From Clostridia bacterium (GTDB taxonomy: Bacteria > Bacillota > Clostridia > Oscillospirales > Acutalibacteraceae): DNA of 36,622 nucleotides. Made by a program: the position numbers and the translations under genes. Positions 21,716-30,192 of the stretch are shown here, piece after piece (the stretch's first letter is position 1; each line of letters begins with the position of its first letter). Location: NCBI GenBank assembly GCA_017516485.1, contig JAFXCH010000053.1, positions 1 through 36,622 on the forward strand, written 5' to 3'. Below the pieces are notes generated by a model. It was not told where the DNA came from. It did no database searches and was given only the letters and a program-made list of their open reading frames with translations.

Positions 21716-22882
21716 TTAAAACAGGTTGAAGAAAGCGAGGATGATTTTGTTGATAAGTATGCCGAAGACTTTGCTGAAGAAGTTGAGGCTGATGATGTCG
21801 CTGTCCATAGCTTCTTCTGCAAGGAGAAGAACCTGTGAATCGTACTCTGTCTCACCCTCGTGGAGTGTGATAAGACGGCCACCGCGGTTGTAATCCTGAC
21901 CGTAGGAGTTGAATGTGCAGCCGGGTGTGTTAACGATGTCAACACCGTTAAGCTCTACTGTGAATGTGTTTACGTGGTCGTGTCCGGAGAATACAGCAAC
22001 TGTACCCTGCTCAACAAGAGCATCGAACTGACCGAAGTTTTCAACACCGGGGCAGGGAGGCTCAGTAAGCATACCGTCCTTGATAGCGGAGAAATCAGCA
22101 AATGTGAGGTCGTACTCTTTGCCGTTGCAGAACTTGCTTTCAATGCTGAAAAGAACTTCTGACTTTTCCTTATAGAAAACGTCCATAATCTCGCCGACGA
22201 TGATGTGCTGGAATGCCATTGAAGGAATTACCTTGCCGCCGTTGAGTGCAGTGTACATCTTGTTTGTTGTCTTGAACCACTCAATCTGGTCGGGGTATAC
22301 ACACTCGTAACCGCCGTTGCCGTTTTCGTCTGTGTAGCCGCCTGTGCCTGAGTCAAACATATAGAGGTTGTAAGCAACCTTGAGGGGATTTTCGGAAGAC
22401 ATGATGGGAAGGTTGTGTGTAGCAACACCGGAGAGTGAGGGAACCTGATCGTATGCAAGGCAGTACTGCTTGCCGTACTTCTGGTAGTAGCCGAGGAGAA
22501 TAGCGTTGTGGGTAATCTGCTCTTCTACAGGGCCGTACTCTCTATCGTGGTTACCGAAAACGAGAGTAAAATATGTTTTGTTTCTGACAAAGATGTCTAC
22601 GATTTCAGCAACAGCCTGCTCCTGCTCGCCGTCGCCGTCAACAGTGTTGTCACCGCCGAGAACAACGAGGTCGGGTTCGTACTTTTTGATAGAGTGCTCG
22701 ATGAACTGAAGCATCTCGCTGTGTGCAGGATATTCGTCCTGACAGTCTGTGATGTGGAGGATTTTGAACTCGCCGTTCTCGTCAAAACGAAGAATGGGAA
22801 GATCTGAGTCTGCTGCAAATGCCATAACACTGCATGTGAGAAGCATAGCAATTGCAAGAACAATTGATAAGGCTTTTTTCAT
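21716..22882 (-). CDS. Secreted metallophosphoesterase (calcineurin-like)
   Basis: A 388-residue protein with a signal peptide (residues 1-23, cleavage after AFA). It carries the metal-binding motifs of calcineurin-like phosphoesterases: HITDCQD (D46), GGDN (D78, N79), GNHD (N111, H112), a histidine in AFQHI and the C-terminal GHDH. The first motif has Gln where the classic DxH has His, as in the PDE29/purple-acid-like subgroup. The C-terminus ends in a hydrophobic helix (FFSKVFGILINKIILAFFNLF) that may hold the enzyme at the membrane surface. The substrate is unknown; phosphodiesters or phosphomonoesters are possible. It is a monocistronic leftward gene. Confidence 0.88.
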   Translation of the reverse strand: MKKALSIVLAIAMLLTCSVMAFAADSDLPILRFDENGEFKILHITDCQDEYPAHSEMLQFIEHSIKKYEPDLVVLGGDNTVDGDGEQEQAVAEIVDIFVRNKTYFTLVFGNHDREYGPVEEQITHNAILLGYYQKYGKQYCLAYDQVPSLSGVATHNLPIMSSENPLKVAYNLYMFDSGTGGYTDENGNGGYECVYPDQIEWFKTTNKMYTALNGGKVIPSMAFQHIIVGEIMDVFYKEKSEVLFSIESKFCNGKEYDLTFADFSAIKDGMLTEPPCPGVENFGQFDALVEQGTVAVFSGHDHVNTFTVELNGVDIVNTPGCTFNSYGQDYNRGGRLITLHEGETEYDSQVLLLAEEAMDSDIISLNFFSKVFGILINKIILAFFNLF

Positions 22883-23048
22883 TTTTGTTTTATCCTTTCC
22901 GATATGTATATTTGAAGTCTTAACAACTTCTGCTTATCTAAAACATTCTAACATAAATCAAAGAAAATTACAAACAGTTATGCTTGTATCTGCTTTACAA
23001 ATTTTATGTCTCGTTTTTGTGCGATTTGTCTATTTGTGGGTGTTTAGA

Positions 23049-23077
23049 TTGACCGATTGAATAAAATGGTTTAAAAT
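23049..23077 (+). promoter_or_regulatory. Promoter of the alpha/beta hydrolase gene
   Basis: TTGACC (23049-23054), 17 bases, then TAAAAT (23072-23077), about 34 bases before the start codon. Confidence 0.6.
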
Positions 23078-23110
23078 ACCAATTATAAATGCAAAGGGGG
23101 ATTTTTTGTT

Positions 23111-24088
23111 ATGAAGCGTTTAAGTAAAGTTCTGCTCGGTGCAGGTGCAACAGTGCTTGGTATTGCCGCAGCGTCACCCGTTATTGTAGGTGAAATTTTG
23201 TGGCATGGTGTACTTACAAAGAAAGGCAGCGACGCACTCGGTAAGTATTTTGCGGAGGAGCCAGCCGTACCTTCTCAAAAACCTGCTTTTGATATATGCG
23301 AGGGTGCAGGTGAGTGGTTTGATTCCACTCCTCACGAGGATGTTATAACGCTCAACTCAATCGGCGATACCCCTATGGCAGTGCTTTTCAAAAACGGTGA
23401 CAGCCACAAGTGGGCGATTGTCTGTCACGGCTATACAGCTGAGCCGTGTGTTATGGCACGCTATGCACGTGAGTACTACAAGAAAGGTTATAATCTTGTA
23501 ATGCCCTATATGCGCGGTACGGTAAAGGGTGTCAAATCACCCAAGAGCGTTGTCGCTTACACAATGGGCTATCTCGATAAACTGGACCTTGTTGCGTGGG
23601 TGAATTACGTTGTTGAGCTTGACCCCGAAGCTCAGATTGTGCTTCATGGCGAATCAATGGGTGCTGCAACAGTTATGATGGCTGTAGGAGAGTCTCTGCC
23701 TGATAACGTAAAGTGTACTGTTGAAGATTGCGGTTATACAAGCGTATGGGATGAGTTTGCTCATAATATTGTCGATATGTTTCATCTGCCTGTATTTCCG
23801 TATCTCTATGCATCGCAGCTTTGCATAAAACGCCACATTGACCTTGATTTTAAAAAGGCTTCTTGTGTTGAAGCACTTAAAAAGTCCAAAACACCTATGC
23901 TGTTTATCCACGGCGAAGCCGATACCTTCGTACCTTTTGAAATGGTATATAAGAATTACGAGGCGTTCGGCGGAGAGAAGGATATCCTTACCATCCCCGA
24001 AGCTGACCACGCACTTTCCGTCAACACCGACCCTGTAACTTATTTCAATAAAGTCTGGGAGTTTGTCGGTAAGTATATAGAGGAATAA
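23111..24088 (+). CDS. Alpha/beta hydrolase (BAAT/prolyl-peptidase-like)
   Basis: A 325-residue hydrolase. Residues 8-30 are hydrophobic and could act as a signal or membrane anchor. The fold is marked by the oxyanion strand WAIVCHGYTA, nucleophile GESMG (S182), the acid in LFIHGEADTFVPF and the catalytic His in EADHALSV. This is the arrangement of membrane-anchored serine hydrolases of Firmicutes related to YqkD-like proteins. The substrate is unknown. AAAGGGGG lies about 10 bases before the ATG. A terminator follows at 24097-24130. Confidence 0.87.
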   Translation: MKRLSKVLLGAGATVLGIAAASPVIVGEILWHGVLTKKGSDALGKYFAEEPAVPSQKPAFDICEGAGEWFDSTPHEDVITLNSIGDTPMAVLFKNGDSHKWAIVCHGYTAEPCVMARYAREYYKKGYNLVMPYMRGTVKGVKSPKSVVAYTMGYLDKLDLVAWVNYVVELDPEAQIVLHGESMGAATVMMAVGESLPDNVKCTVEDCGYTSVWDEFAHNIVDMFHLPVFPYLYASQLCIKRHIDLDFKKASCVEALKKSKTPMLFIHGEADTFVPFEMVYKNYEAFGGEKDILTIPEADHALSVNTDPVTYFNKVWEFVGKYIEE

Positions 24089-24096
24089 ATTTTGAA

Positions 24097-24130
24097 AAAA
24101 GCTTTGCTTGTTTGTTTGAGCAAAGCTTTT
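24097..24130 (+). terminator. Terminator of the hydrolase gene
   Basis: AAAAGCTTTGCT (24097-24108) pairs with AGCAAAGCTTTT (24119-24130), a 12-bp stem followed by T-rich sequence. Confidence 0.8.
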
Positions 24131-24191
24131 ATGTTTTTTTGTGACGAAAGGGTATAATAATCTGTCTTTAAGGGTGAAAGGAGGAAGAAAA

Positions 24192-24746
24192 ATGCAGGAT
24201 GAACAAATTGTTGCGTTGTATTTAAGTCGGGATGAAAACGCAATACGTGAAACCGAACGTAAATACGGCGGCTACTGTATGAGTATTGCTCAAAATATTT
24301 TACACAGCCTGCACGATTCGCAGGAGTGCGTGAATGACACGTATATGCGCACGTGGAATTCCATACCACCGCACAAGCCCGATAATCTGCGTGCTTTTAT
24401 CGGCAGAATCACACGTCATCTGGCACTTAATATGTATGAAAAAGCGTCGGCCCAAAAGCGGGGCAAAGGTACTGTGCAGTTGGTGCTTGATGAGCTTGGC
24501 GAATGTATCCCCGATACGGTCGGTGATACTGTGCAAGGATTTGTGATAACAGATGCGCTTAATTCTTTCCTTGCTTCTTTACCCGAACAAAACAGAAATA
24601 TTTTTGTCAGAAGATACTGGTATATGAGTACGGTAAAAGATATTGCGACAGATTACGGTATGAGCGAAAGCAAGGTAAAAATGCGGCTTTTACGAATGAG
24701 AAACGAACTGAAAATACAGCTTGAAAAGGAGGGTATTAATATATGA
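24192..24746 (+). CDS. ECF-type RNA polymerase sigma factor
   Basis: The 184-residue protein has sigma region 2 (IAQNILHSLHDSQECVNDTYMRTWNSIPPHKPDNLRAFIGRITRHLALN) and region 4 (FLASLPEQNRNIFVRRYWYMSTVKDIATDYGMSESKVKMRLLRMRNELK). It directs RNA polymerase to an unknown set of promoters. ATG at 24192 is chosen because AAAGGAGGAAG precedes it; the frame is open back to 24141 but without a ribosome binding site. A TATAAT at 24153-24158 is a possible -10. It overlaps the next gene by 4 bases (ATGA), so it is coupled to its probable membrane-bound regulator. Confidence 0.88.
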   Translation: MQDEQIVALYLSRDENAIRETERKYGGYCMSIAQNILHSLHDSQECVNDTYMRTWNSIPPHKPDNLRAFIGRITRHLALNMYEKASAQKRGKGTVQLVLDELGECIPDTVGDTVQGFVITDALNSFLASLPEQNRNIFVRRYWYMSTVKDIATDYGMSESKVKMRLLRMRNELKIQLEKEGINI

Positions 24747-25840
24747 AAAGCAAAAGGCTTTTGTTTGCTATGGAGGATATTAAAGACGAATTTATAGAAT
24801 CTGCTGCTCCGAAAGAAAAAAAGAAAGCGCCCAAAACCGTTGCGAAAATTTGCGCACTTGCCGCCTGCGTTGCGGTGATTGTTACGGCAGGTGTAATTTA
24901 TCGGCAAAACACAAAACTGCCGCCCGTTTCACTCCCCGATATTTTTGACGGCGGTATGAGTATGGAAGCGTATTTCGCTTACAGTGCCGATGAGCTTGTT
25001 ATCAACAACCCGTGGAGTGAAGCGGACTCACCTAAAAAGCTTCCCGTTTATAAAAATACGGTATATGTGCCGTCGGGTGATGATATACCGCAGACTGATT
25101 TGAGCAGGCTTGAAGATGTTTTGCTTGATTATGCAGAAAGACTCGGAATAAAAGCGGACAGGTCACAAATCAAAAAGGAAGAAACACAGATATACATCGA
25201 AACCGATACTATTAAAATCACATTGAATTCTTGGTTGAGACTCAACGCTTATATCAGTGGCAAGAATGTTTTGCCGAGCGGTTATACGCTTGATTGCTAT
25301 GCGGGCTTTGAAGAGTTAAGCAAAACTGCGGAATATCTAAAAGAAAAATACGCCTCTTACCTCAATATGAAAAATCCGACTGCGGATATAAGTATGGGCG
25401 ATTATGATGTTTACGGTAAGCGTAGTTTTAGCCTTTCGTTTTACGATGCTGACTCCGATATAGAAAAAAGTATAGAAAACTATAATTTCAACAGAGTTTC
25501 ATTTAGTATGTATGAAGACGGAGTGCTTCACATTTCTCAAAGTGTAGCGAGCAGAGAGGCGGTCGGAAATTACCCGATAAATTCACTCAACAAAGCGACG
25601 GAGTTGCTTGAGCAGGGTGAGTACGTTACAAGTGTTAATGTAGATTTTCCCGGTGTGCAGGCTGTAAAAAAAGCAGAGCTTGTTTATTACGTTTCTTCAG
25701 CGGCAGAGTACTTCGTGCCTTATTACAGGTTTTACGTTGAAATTGAGCATGACGGAGATATAGGTGATGCTTTGCCTGGAATGAAAAGCTACGGCACATA
25801 TTATGTGCCGGCAATTAAAGACAAATATATAGTTGAATAA
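24743..25840 (+). CDS. Membrane protein, probable anti-sigma partner
   Basis: A 365-residue protein with a short cytoplasmic N-terminus (about 1-32, KSKRLLFAMEDIKDEFIESA), one membrane helix at about 33-52 (VAKICALAACVAVIVTAGVI) and a large extracytoplasmic domain of about 300 residues. No known domain is recognised in the outer part; it has DTIKITLNSWLRLNAYISG and a C-terminal beta-rich YRFYVEIEHDGDIGDALPGMKSYGTYYVPAI. The gene overlaps the sigma gene by 4 bases, the usual place for an anti-sigma factor, and the cytoplasmic stretch would be the sigma-binding part. That role is inferred. Confidence 0.65.
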   Translation: MKSKRLLFAMEDIKDEFIESAAPKEKKKAPKTVAKICALAACVAVIVTAGVIYRQNTKLPPVSLPDIFDGGMSMEAYFAYSADELVINNPWSEADSPKKLPVYKNTVYVPSGDDIPQTDLSRLEDVLLDYAERLGIKADRSQIKKEETQIYIETDTIKITLNSWLRLNAYISGKNVLPSGYTLDCYAGFEELSKTAEYLKEKYASYLNMKNPTADISMGDYDVYGKRSFSLSFYDADSDIEKSIENYNFNRVSFSMYEDGVLHISQSVASREAVGNYPINSLNKATELLEQGEYVTSVNVDFPGVQAVKKAELVYYVSSAAEYFVPYYRFYVEIEHDGDIGDALPGMKSYGTYYVPAIKDKYIVE

Positions 25841-25844
25841 AAAA

Positions 25845-25876
25845 CGCCTCCAAGGCTCTGATGAGCTTTGGAGGCG
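25845..25876. terminator. Terminator between the anti-sigma and pnp genes
   Basis: CGCCTCCAA (25845-25853) pairs with TTGGAGGCG (25868-25876) with further inner pairing GCTC/GAGC. A run of six T follows in the leftward direction, so it mainly terminates pnp. Confidence 0.8.
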
Positions 25877-25890
25877 GTGTTATTTAATTA

Positions 25891-28089
25891 TCAGTTTTTG
25901 GGCTTTCTGTCGCCACGGCGGAAGTCCTTACGGGGTGCGGAACGGCGGGGAGCATCGGAGATTGTGTTTTCGGGAACCATACCCTCAATCTCGATAAGTG
26001 CATCTCTTCTGGAGAGGTTGAGTCTGCCCTGGTCGTCGATTTCGAGAACCTTAACGATAACCTCGTCGCCTACTGCAACAACATCTTCAACCTTCTCTGT
26101 GCGCTTAACGTCAAGGCGGCTGATGTGTACAAGGCCTTCTTTACCGGGAGCGATTTCTACGAATGCACCGAAGTCCATAATACGGGTAACAACACCGTTG
26201 TAGAATGAACCGGGCTCGGGATCGTTAGCGATTGTGTTAACCATAAGAAGTGCGCGCTCAGCGTCTTCCATATTGATAGCACAGATGAAGATTGAACCAT
26301 CCTCTTCAACGTCAACCTTACAGTTGCACTCTGCACAGATCTTCTGGATAACCTTACCCTGCTTACCGATAACCTCGCTGATCTTCTCAACGGGAATCTT
26401 TGTTGTAAGCATCTTGGGAGCGTACTTGGAGAGCTCCTTGCGGGGCTCGGGAATGCACTTGAGCATTACATCGTCAAGGATTTCGCAACGAGCTGTGTAT
26501 GTCTTATCAAGAGCCTCACGGATGATTGCGGGAGTAAGACCGTGTACCTTGAGGTCCATCTGGATTGCTGTGATACCCTTCTTGGAACCTGCAACCTTAA
26601 AGTCCATATCGCCGAAGAAGTCTTCAAGACCCTGGATATCAACCATTGTCATGAAACGGTCGCCCTCGGTAACAAGACCGCAGGAGATACCTGCTACGGG
26701 AGCCTTGATCGGAACGCCTGCTGCCATAAGTGAAAGTGTTGAGCCACATACGGAAGCCTGAGATGTGGAACCGTTGGATGAGAGAACCTCGGATACAAGA
26801 CGGATGCAGTAGGGGAACTCCTCTACACTGGGGATAACAGGAACAAGAGCCTTTTCTGCAAGAGCACCGTGACCGATTTCACGTCTGCCGGGACCTCTGG
26901 AGGGCTTTGTTTCGCCAACAGAGTATGCAGGGAAGTTGTAGTGGTGCATATATCTCTTCTCTGTTTCGTTGTCGATACCGTCGAGAAGCTGAACATCACT
27001 CATGGGGCCGAGTGTTGTTACTGTGAGAACCTGAGTCTGGCCTCTTGTGAACATACCTGTACCGTGTGCTCTGTCGAGAAGGTCAACCTCTGCTGCGAGA
27101 GGACGGATCTCGTTGATGCCTCTGCCGTCAACACGCTTGCCGTCGTCAAGAAGCCAGCGGCGTACAACGTACTTCTGTGTCTTATAAAGGCAGTCGTCAA
27201 TCTTTGCAATCTCTTCGGGATAGATTTCGTCAAACTTCTCGTGAACTGCATCATAGATGGGCTTGAGTCTTTCGTCACGGATACGCTTGTCGTCTGTATC
27301 GAGAGCAACGCGGATATCCTCAATTGCGAAGTCCTTGATAGCCTCGAACATCTCGGGAGCGGGATCGTTTGAGGGGAACTCAATCTTTTCTTTACCGCAC
27401 TCAGCCTTGATGGAATTGATGAATTCAACGATCTTCTGGTTTTCTGCGTGAGCAAACATGATACCGTCGTACATATCGTCGTTGGAAACTTCGTTTGCAG
27501 CAGCCTCAATCATAGCAACAAGGTCGGATGTGGAAGCGACTGTAACGTACATTTCGCTCTTTTCCTTCTGCTCTGCTGTGGGGTTGATAACATATTCGCC
27601 GTCAACCATACCTACAACAACACCTGAAACAGGGCCGTCCCACGGAATCTCGGAGATGGAGATTGCGATTGAAACACCGAGCATAGCTGTGATTTCGGGT
27701 GAGCAATCGGGGTCAACAGACATAACTGTTGCAACAACGCCGACATCATTTCTCATATCCTTGGGGAAGAGGGGACGGATAGGTCTGTCGATAACACGGG
27801 AAGCGAGAGTAGCCTTTTCGCTTGCTCTGCCTTCACGGCGCTGGAATGAGCCGGGGATTCTGCCTACTGAGTAGAGCTTCTCCTCAAAGTCAACGGAGAG
27901 GGGGAAGAAGTCGACGCCTTCACGGGGCTTTGCAGCCATTGTAGCTGTACAAAGTACATTTGTCTCACCGTAGCGGACAAGGCAGGCGCCGCCTGCAAGC
28001 TCAGCCATCTTGCCGATTTCAACAACGAAGGGGCGGCCTGCAATTTCTGTCTTGAAGGTTTTGAATGTGTCAAAAGTTCTTAAAGTCAT
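25891..28089 (-). CDS. pnp: Polyribonucleotide nucleotidyltransferase (PNPase)
   Basis: PNPase degrades RNA 3'-to-5' by phosphorolysis and acts in mRNA turnover. The 732-residue product is full length. It has the first RNase PH domain (GRPFVVEIGKMAELAGGACLVRYGETNVLCTATM; GRIPGSFQRREGRASEKATLASRVIDRPIRPLFP), an all-helical linker and the second RNase PH domain (FTRGQTQVLTV, EVLSSNGSTSQASVCGSTLSLMAAGVPI). A KH domain (VIGKQGKVIQKICAECNCKVDVEEDG) and an S1 domain (YNGVVTRIMDFGAFVEIAPGKEGLVHISRL) follow. The tail is Arg/Lys-rich. AGAGGTAAG precedes the ATG. It follows rpsO on the same strand, the widespread rpsO-pnp arrangement, with a long hairpin between the two genes. Confidence 0.98.
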   Translation of the reverse strand: MTLRTFDTFKTFKTEIAGRPFVVEIGKMAELAGGACLVRYGETNVLCTATMAAKPREGVDFFPLSVDFEEKLYSVGRIPGSFQRREGRASEKATLASRVIDRPIRPLFPKDMRNDVGVVATVMSVDPDCSPEITAMLGVSIAISISEIPWDGPVSGVVVGMVDGEYVINPTAEQKEKSEMYVTVASTSDLVAMIEAAANEVSNDDMYDGIMFAHAENQKIVEFINSIKAECGKEKIEFPSNDPAPEMFEAIKDFAIEDIRVALDTDDKRIRDERLKPIYDAVHEKFDEIYPEEIAKIDDCLYKTQKYVVRRWLLDDGKRVDGRGINEIRPLAAEVDLLDRAHGTGMFTRGQTQVLTVTTLGPMSDVQLLDGIDNETEKRYMHHYNFPAYSVGETKPSRGPGRREIGHGALAEKALVPVIPSVEEFPYCIRLVSEVLSSNGSTSQASVCGSTLSLMAAGVPIKAPVAGISCGLVTEGDRFMTMVDIQGLEDFFGDMDFKVAGSKKGITAIQMDLKVHGLTPAIIREALDKTYTARCEILDDVMLKCIPEPRKELSKYAPKMLTTKIPVEKISEVIGKQGKVIQKICAECNCKVDVEEDGSIFICAINMEDAERALLMVNTIANDPEPGSFYNGVVTRIMDFGAFVEIAPGKEGLVHISRLDVKRTEKVEDVVAVGDEVIVKVLEIDDQGRLNLSRRDALIEIEGMVPENTISDAPRRSAPRKDFRRGDRKPKN

Positions 28090-28124
28090 AATGCTTACCT
28101 CTTTCTTTCATTATTTATATTGTT

Positions 28125-28225
28125 CCGGAAAGCGGCACGAACTTACTTTTAGCAATAAATAAAACATTCGAGCTTGTCCGCTCAAATACTTTATTTACCG
28201 CTAAAGCCTGTCGGCGGCTTTCCGG
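28125..28225 (-). promoter_or_regulatory. Long stem-loop in the rpsO-pnp intergenic region
   Basis: CCGGAAAGC (28125-28133) pairs with GCTTTCCGG (28217-28225). Further in, TTTAGC/GCTAAA (28148-28153 with 28200-28205) and AATAAA/TTTATT (28154-28159 with 28190-28195) extend the stem. In E. coli a long hairpin at this place is cut by RNase III and lets PNPase limit its own expression; the same control is plausible here by analogy. Confidence 0.6.
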
Positions 28226-28242
28226 TGCTTTTCAAAATTGCA

Positions 28243-28269
28243 GGGCGGCAACCGCATTGGAAGCCGCCC
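28243..28269 (-). terminator. Hairpin after rpsO
   Basis: GGGCGGC (28243-28249) pairs with GCCGCCC (28263-28269), 15 bases after the rpsO stop. Leftward it is followed by TGCAATTTTG, a weak T-run, so it may be a partial terminator or 3'-end stabiliser with read-through into pnp. Confidence 0.6.
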
Positions 28270-28283
28270 TATTAGTGCCTGAA

Positions 28284-28547
28284 TTATTTACGAAGACCAA
28301 GTCTTGCAACGATTGAACGGTAACGCTCAATGTCAACCTTCTGAAGGTATGCAAGAAGGTTACGTCTGTGACCGACCATCTTGAGAAGGCCACGGCGAGA
28401 GTGATGATCCTTGTGGTGCTCCTTAAGGTGAGCTGTAAGGTCATTGATTCTCTTTGTGAGAACAGCAATCTGTACCTCGGGTGAACCTGTGTCGCCCTCG
28501 TGGATAGCGTACTCAGCGATGATTGCACTCTTTTCTGCGTTTGTCAT
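28284..28547 (-). CDS. rpsO: 30S ribosomal protein S15
   Basis: An 87-residue protein with the S15 signatures [57 protein letters not shown] and the final [12 protein letters not shown]. It binds 16S rRNA helices 20-22 early in small-subunit assembly. GAGGTG lies about 9 bases before the ATG. It is transcribed from the promoter at 28682-28654 through a structured leader, and pnp follows on the same strand. Confidence 0.98.
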   Translation of the reverse strand: MTNAEKSAIIAEYAIHEGDTGSPEVQIAVLTKRINDLTAHLKEHHKDHHSRRGLLKMVGHRRNLLAYLQKVDIERYRSIVARLGLRK

Positions 28548-28589
28548 TGTTTTTCACCTCATTTAAATTATTTATTCGCAACCCCAGAA

Positions 28590-28626
28590 CAGGGCAGGTG
28601 ACAACCTCGTTGAGGTTTACTCCCTG
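28590..28626 (-). promoter_or_regulatory. Structured rpsO leader, possible S15 autoregulation site
   Basis: In the transcript CAGGG pairs with CCCTG (28626-28622 with 28594-28590), enclosing an AACCTC-AAC-GAGGTT hairpin. Several bacteria fold S15-binding structures in the rpsO leader that repress translation. Whether this fold belongs to a described class was not determined. Confidence 0.5.
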
Positions 28627-28653
28627 TACCGAGAGAAGGAACATGCAAAGCAA

Positions 28654-28682
28654 ATTATAACACAGCAACATCAATTTGTAAA
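28654..28682 (-). promoter_or_regulatory. rpsO promoter
   Basis: On the minus strand TTTACA (28682-28677), 17 bases, then TATAAT (28659-28654). Confidence 0.75.
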
Positions 28683-28742
28683 GATTTTTTTACTGTATTA
28701 TGTGCACAAAATATGGCGCAAATTCATGCGCCATACTGTTTT

Positions 28743-30011
28743 TTATGCATTATAGTTATCTTTTAAGCCCTGCTCATCGTAAAGGAATACGGATTCGAGC
28801 ATAATGTTGATACCTGTTTCGATTGACTTGAGGTCGAGGTTATCGCCTGTGTCAAGTCTTGTGTGGTAGTATCTTGCAGGTGCGGGGTCCATAGCTGCAA
28901 GTGTTGCACCCTTGAAGCCGGCCTTACATACAGCAGCTGCGTCAGATGCACCGAGGAAGATTGCTTTGTAAGGAAGGTCGAGACCTGCGTTGAGAGCAGC
29001 CTGCTTGAGCAGTGCACATACCTGCGGGTCGGACTTGACTGTAAATGTCATATCACGGCTGTATATTGCGTAGAAGTCATAATCGCGGAGTGTATCAACA
29101 CCGACGAATACGGTTTCCATATCTTCAAGCTCTTTTTTGTGCTCTTTTGCAAAAGCCTTTGCGCCTCTGAGACCTGCTTCTTCAGAACCTGTAAGAAGTG
29201 TCCATACTTCAACGTCTTCAAAACGGATATTGTTGTCTTTGAGGTACTTCATAACTGCTATAGAAGCAACTGAGCCTGTGAGGTTATCGTTTGCACCCTC
29301 AACGGGAAGCTTGTAGTTGAGGAAGAAGATGGCTGCACCGAAAAGGATGCACCATGCGAGCATTACCCAACGGAGAATGTCGATAAGAAGTGAACCTGTG
29401 TTGCCTGTTGCAACACTGTAAATCTCGGCAACAAGTGCAATAACGATACCTGCTACAGCGCCGCCGATAACTGTTGTGATGAGGGGCGGGCCGCCGAGGT
29501 ATGTGTAACGCCATTCGTAAGATGAGTCAACGTGACCTGATACGATGATACGCTTTTTGGCTGTGCCGTTTGCGTTGTATCTTGCGACAACATTGTGCGA
29601 TGTGCGTTTGGGGAAGAACGGGTCAAGAGTCTCACCGTAGAAAAGGAACTCTGTGATGATGAAGAAAAGGCAGATAAGGCTGAGTGCAAGCGGAATGACG
29701 GGCAGCCACTTGGGTGCACCCTCAAAGAATGTACCTGCGAAGAAAAATGCGTTTGCTACCATCATAATGATTGCACAAAGTCTTACCCAACCGAGAAATG
29801 CCTTGGGATGAAGGTCAAACGGCTCGATTTTTACGTCGTCAGCGTACTTCTTAAGCTCGTCGGCAAATCTCTCCTGAGCTTTCTTTTCGGCTTCCTCACC
29901 GGAAGGGCGGGGGCCGATTGTTTTGCAGACATCTTTAATCTGTCTTGCAGTGTAGTTTGCGTATTCACGCAGTTTGGGAGCATAATTGGGAATGCTCTCG
30001 GATGCTTTCAT
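28743..30011 (-). CDS. Membrane-embedded M28-family zinc peptidase
   Basis: A 422-residue protein with the zinc-ligand set of M28 aminopeptidases: H160 and D162 (SGHVDSS), D242 (GANDNLTG), E277/E278 (GSEEAGL, catalytic and ligand), D306 (VGVDTL) and H383 (YYHTRLDT). Unusually, four membrane helices (about 70-97, 103-126, 174-200 and 208-232) lie around and between the first and second ligand motifs, so the catalytic domain is split by a membrane pair. ATG at 30011 is chosen because AAAGGGG precedes it; an ATG nine codons upstream has none. Substrate peptides are unknown. It is a single-gene leftward unit. Confidence 0.85.
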   Translation of the reverse strand: MKASESIPNYAPKLREYANYTARQIKDVCKTIGPRPSGEEAEKKAQERFADELKKYADDVKIEPFDLHPKAFLGWVRLCAIIMMVANAFFFAGTFFEGAPKWLPVIPLALSLICLFFIITEFLFYGETLDPFFPKRTSHNVVARYNANGTAKKRIIVSGHVDSSYEWRYTYLGGPPLITTVIGGAVAGIVIALVAEIYSVATGNTGSLLIDILRWVMLAWCILFGAAIFFLNYKLPVEGANDNLTGSVASIAVMKYLKDNNIRFEDVEVWTLLTGSEEAGLRGAKAFAKEHKKELEDMETVFVGVDTLRDYDFYAIYSRDMTFTVKSDPQVCALLKQAALNAGLDLPYKAIFLGASDAAAVCKAGFKGATLAAMDPAPARYYHTRLDTGDNLDLKSIETGINIMLESVFLYDEQGLKDNYNA

Positions 30012-30124
30012 ATTATATTCCCCTTTCGTATTATACATATATCCTAAAGTATATCAAATCTACTGAATTTTTCAAGATAATATACATAATAAAATGTAAC
30101 ATTTTCGTGAATGATATTCCTCAC

Positions 30125-30153
30125 TTGAAAAAATATCAAATATGTGTTATAGT
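30125..30153 (+). promoter_or_regulatory. Promoter of the 30193 lipoprotein gene
   Basis: TTGAAA (30125-30130), 17 bases, then TATAGT (30148-30153), about 40 bases before the start codon. Confidence 0.7.
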
Positions 30154-30192
30154 AAATTGAAATATTATGATAATACCAAAGGTGATAGAATT

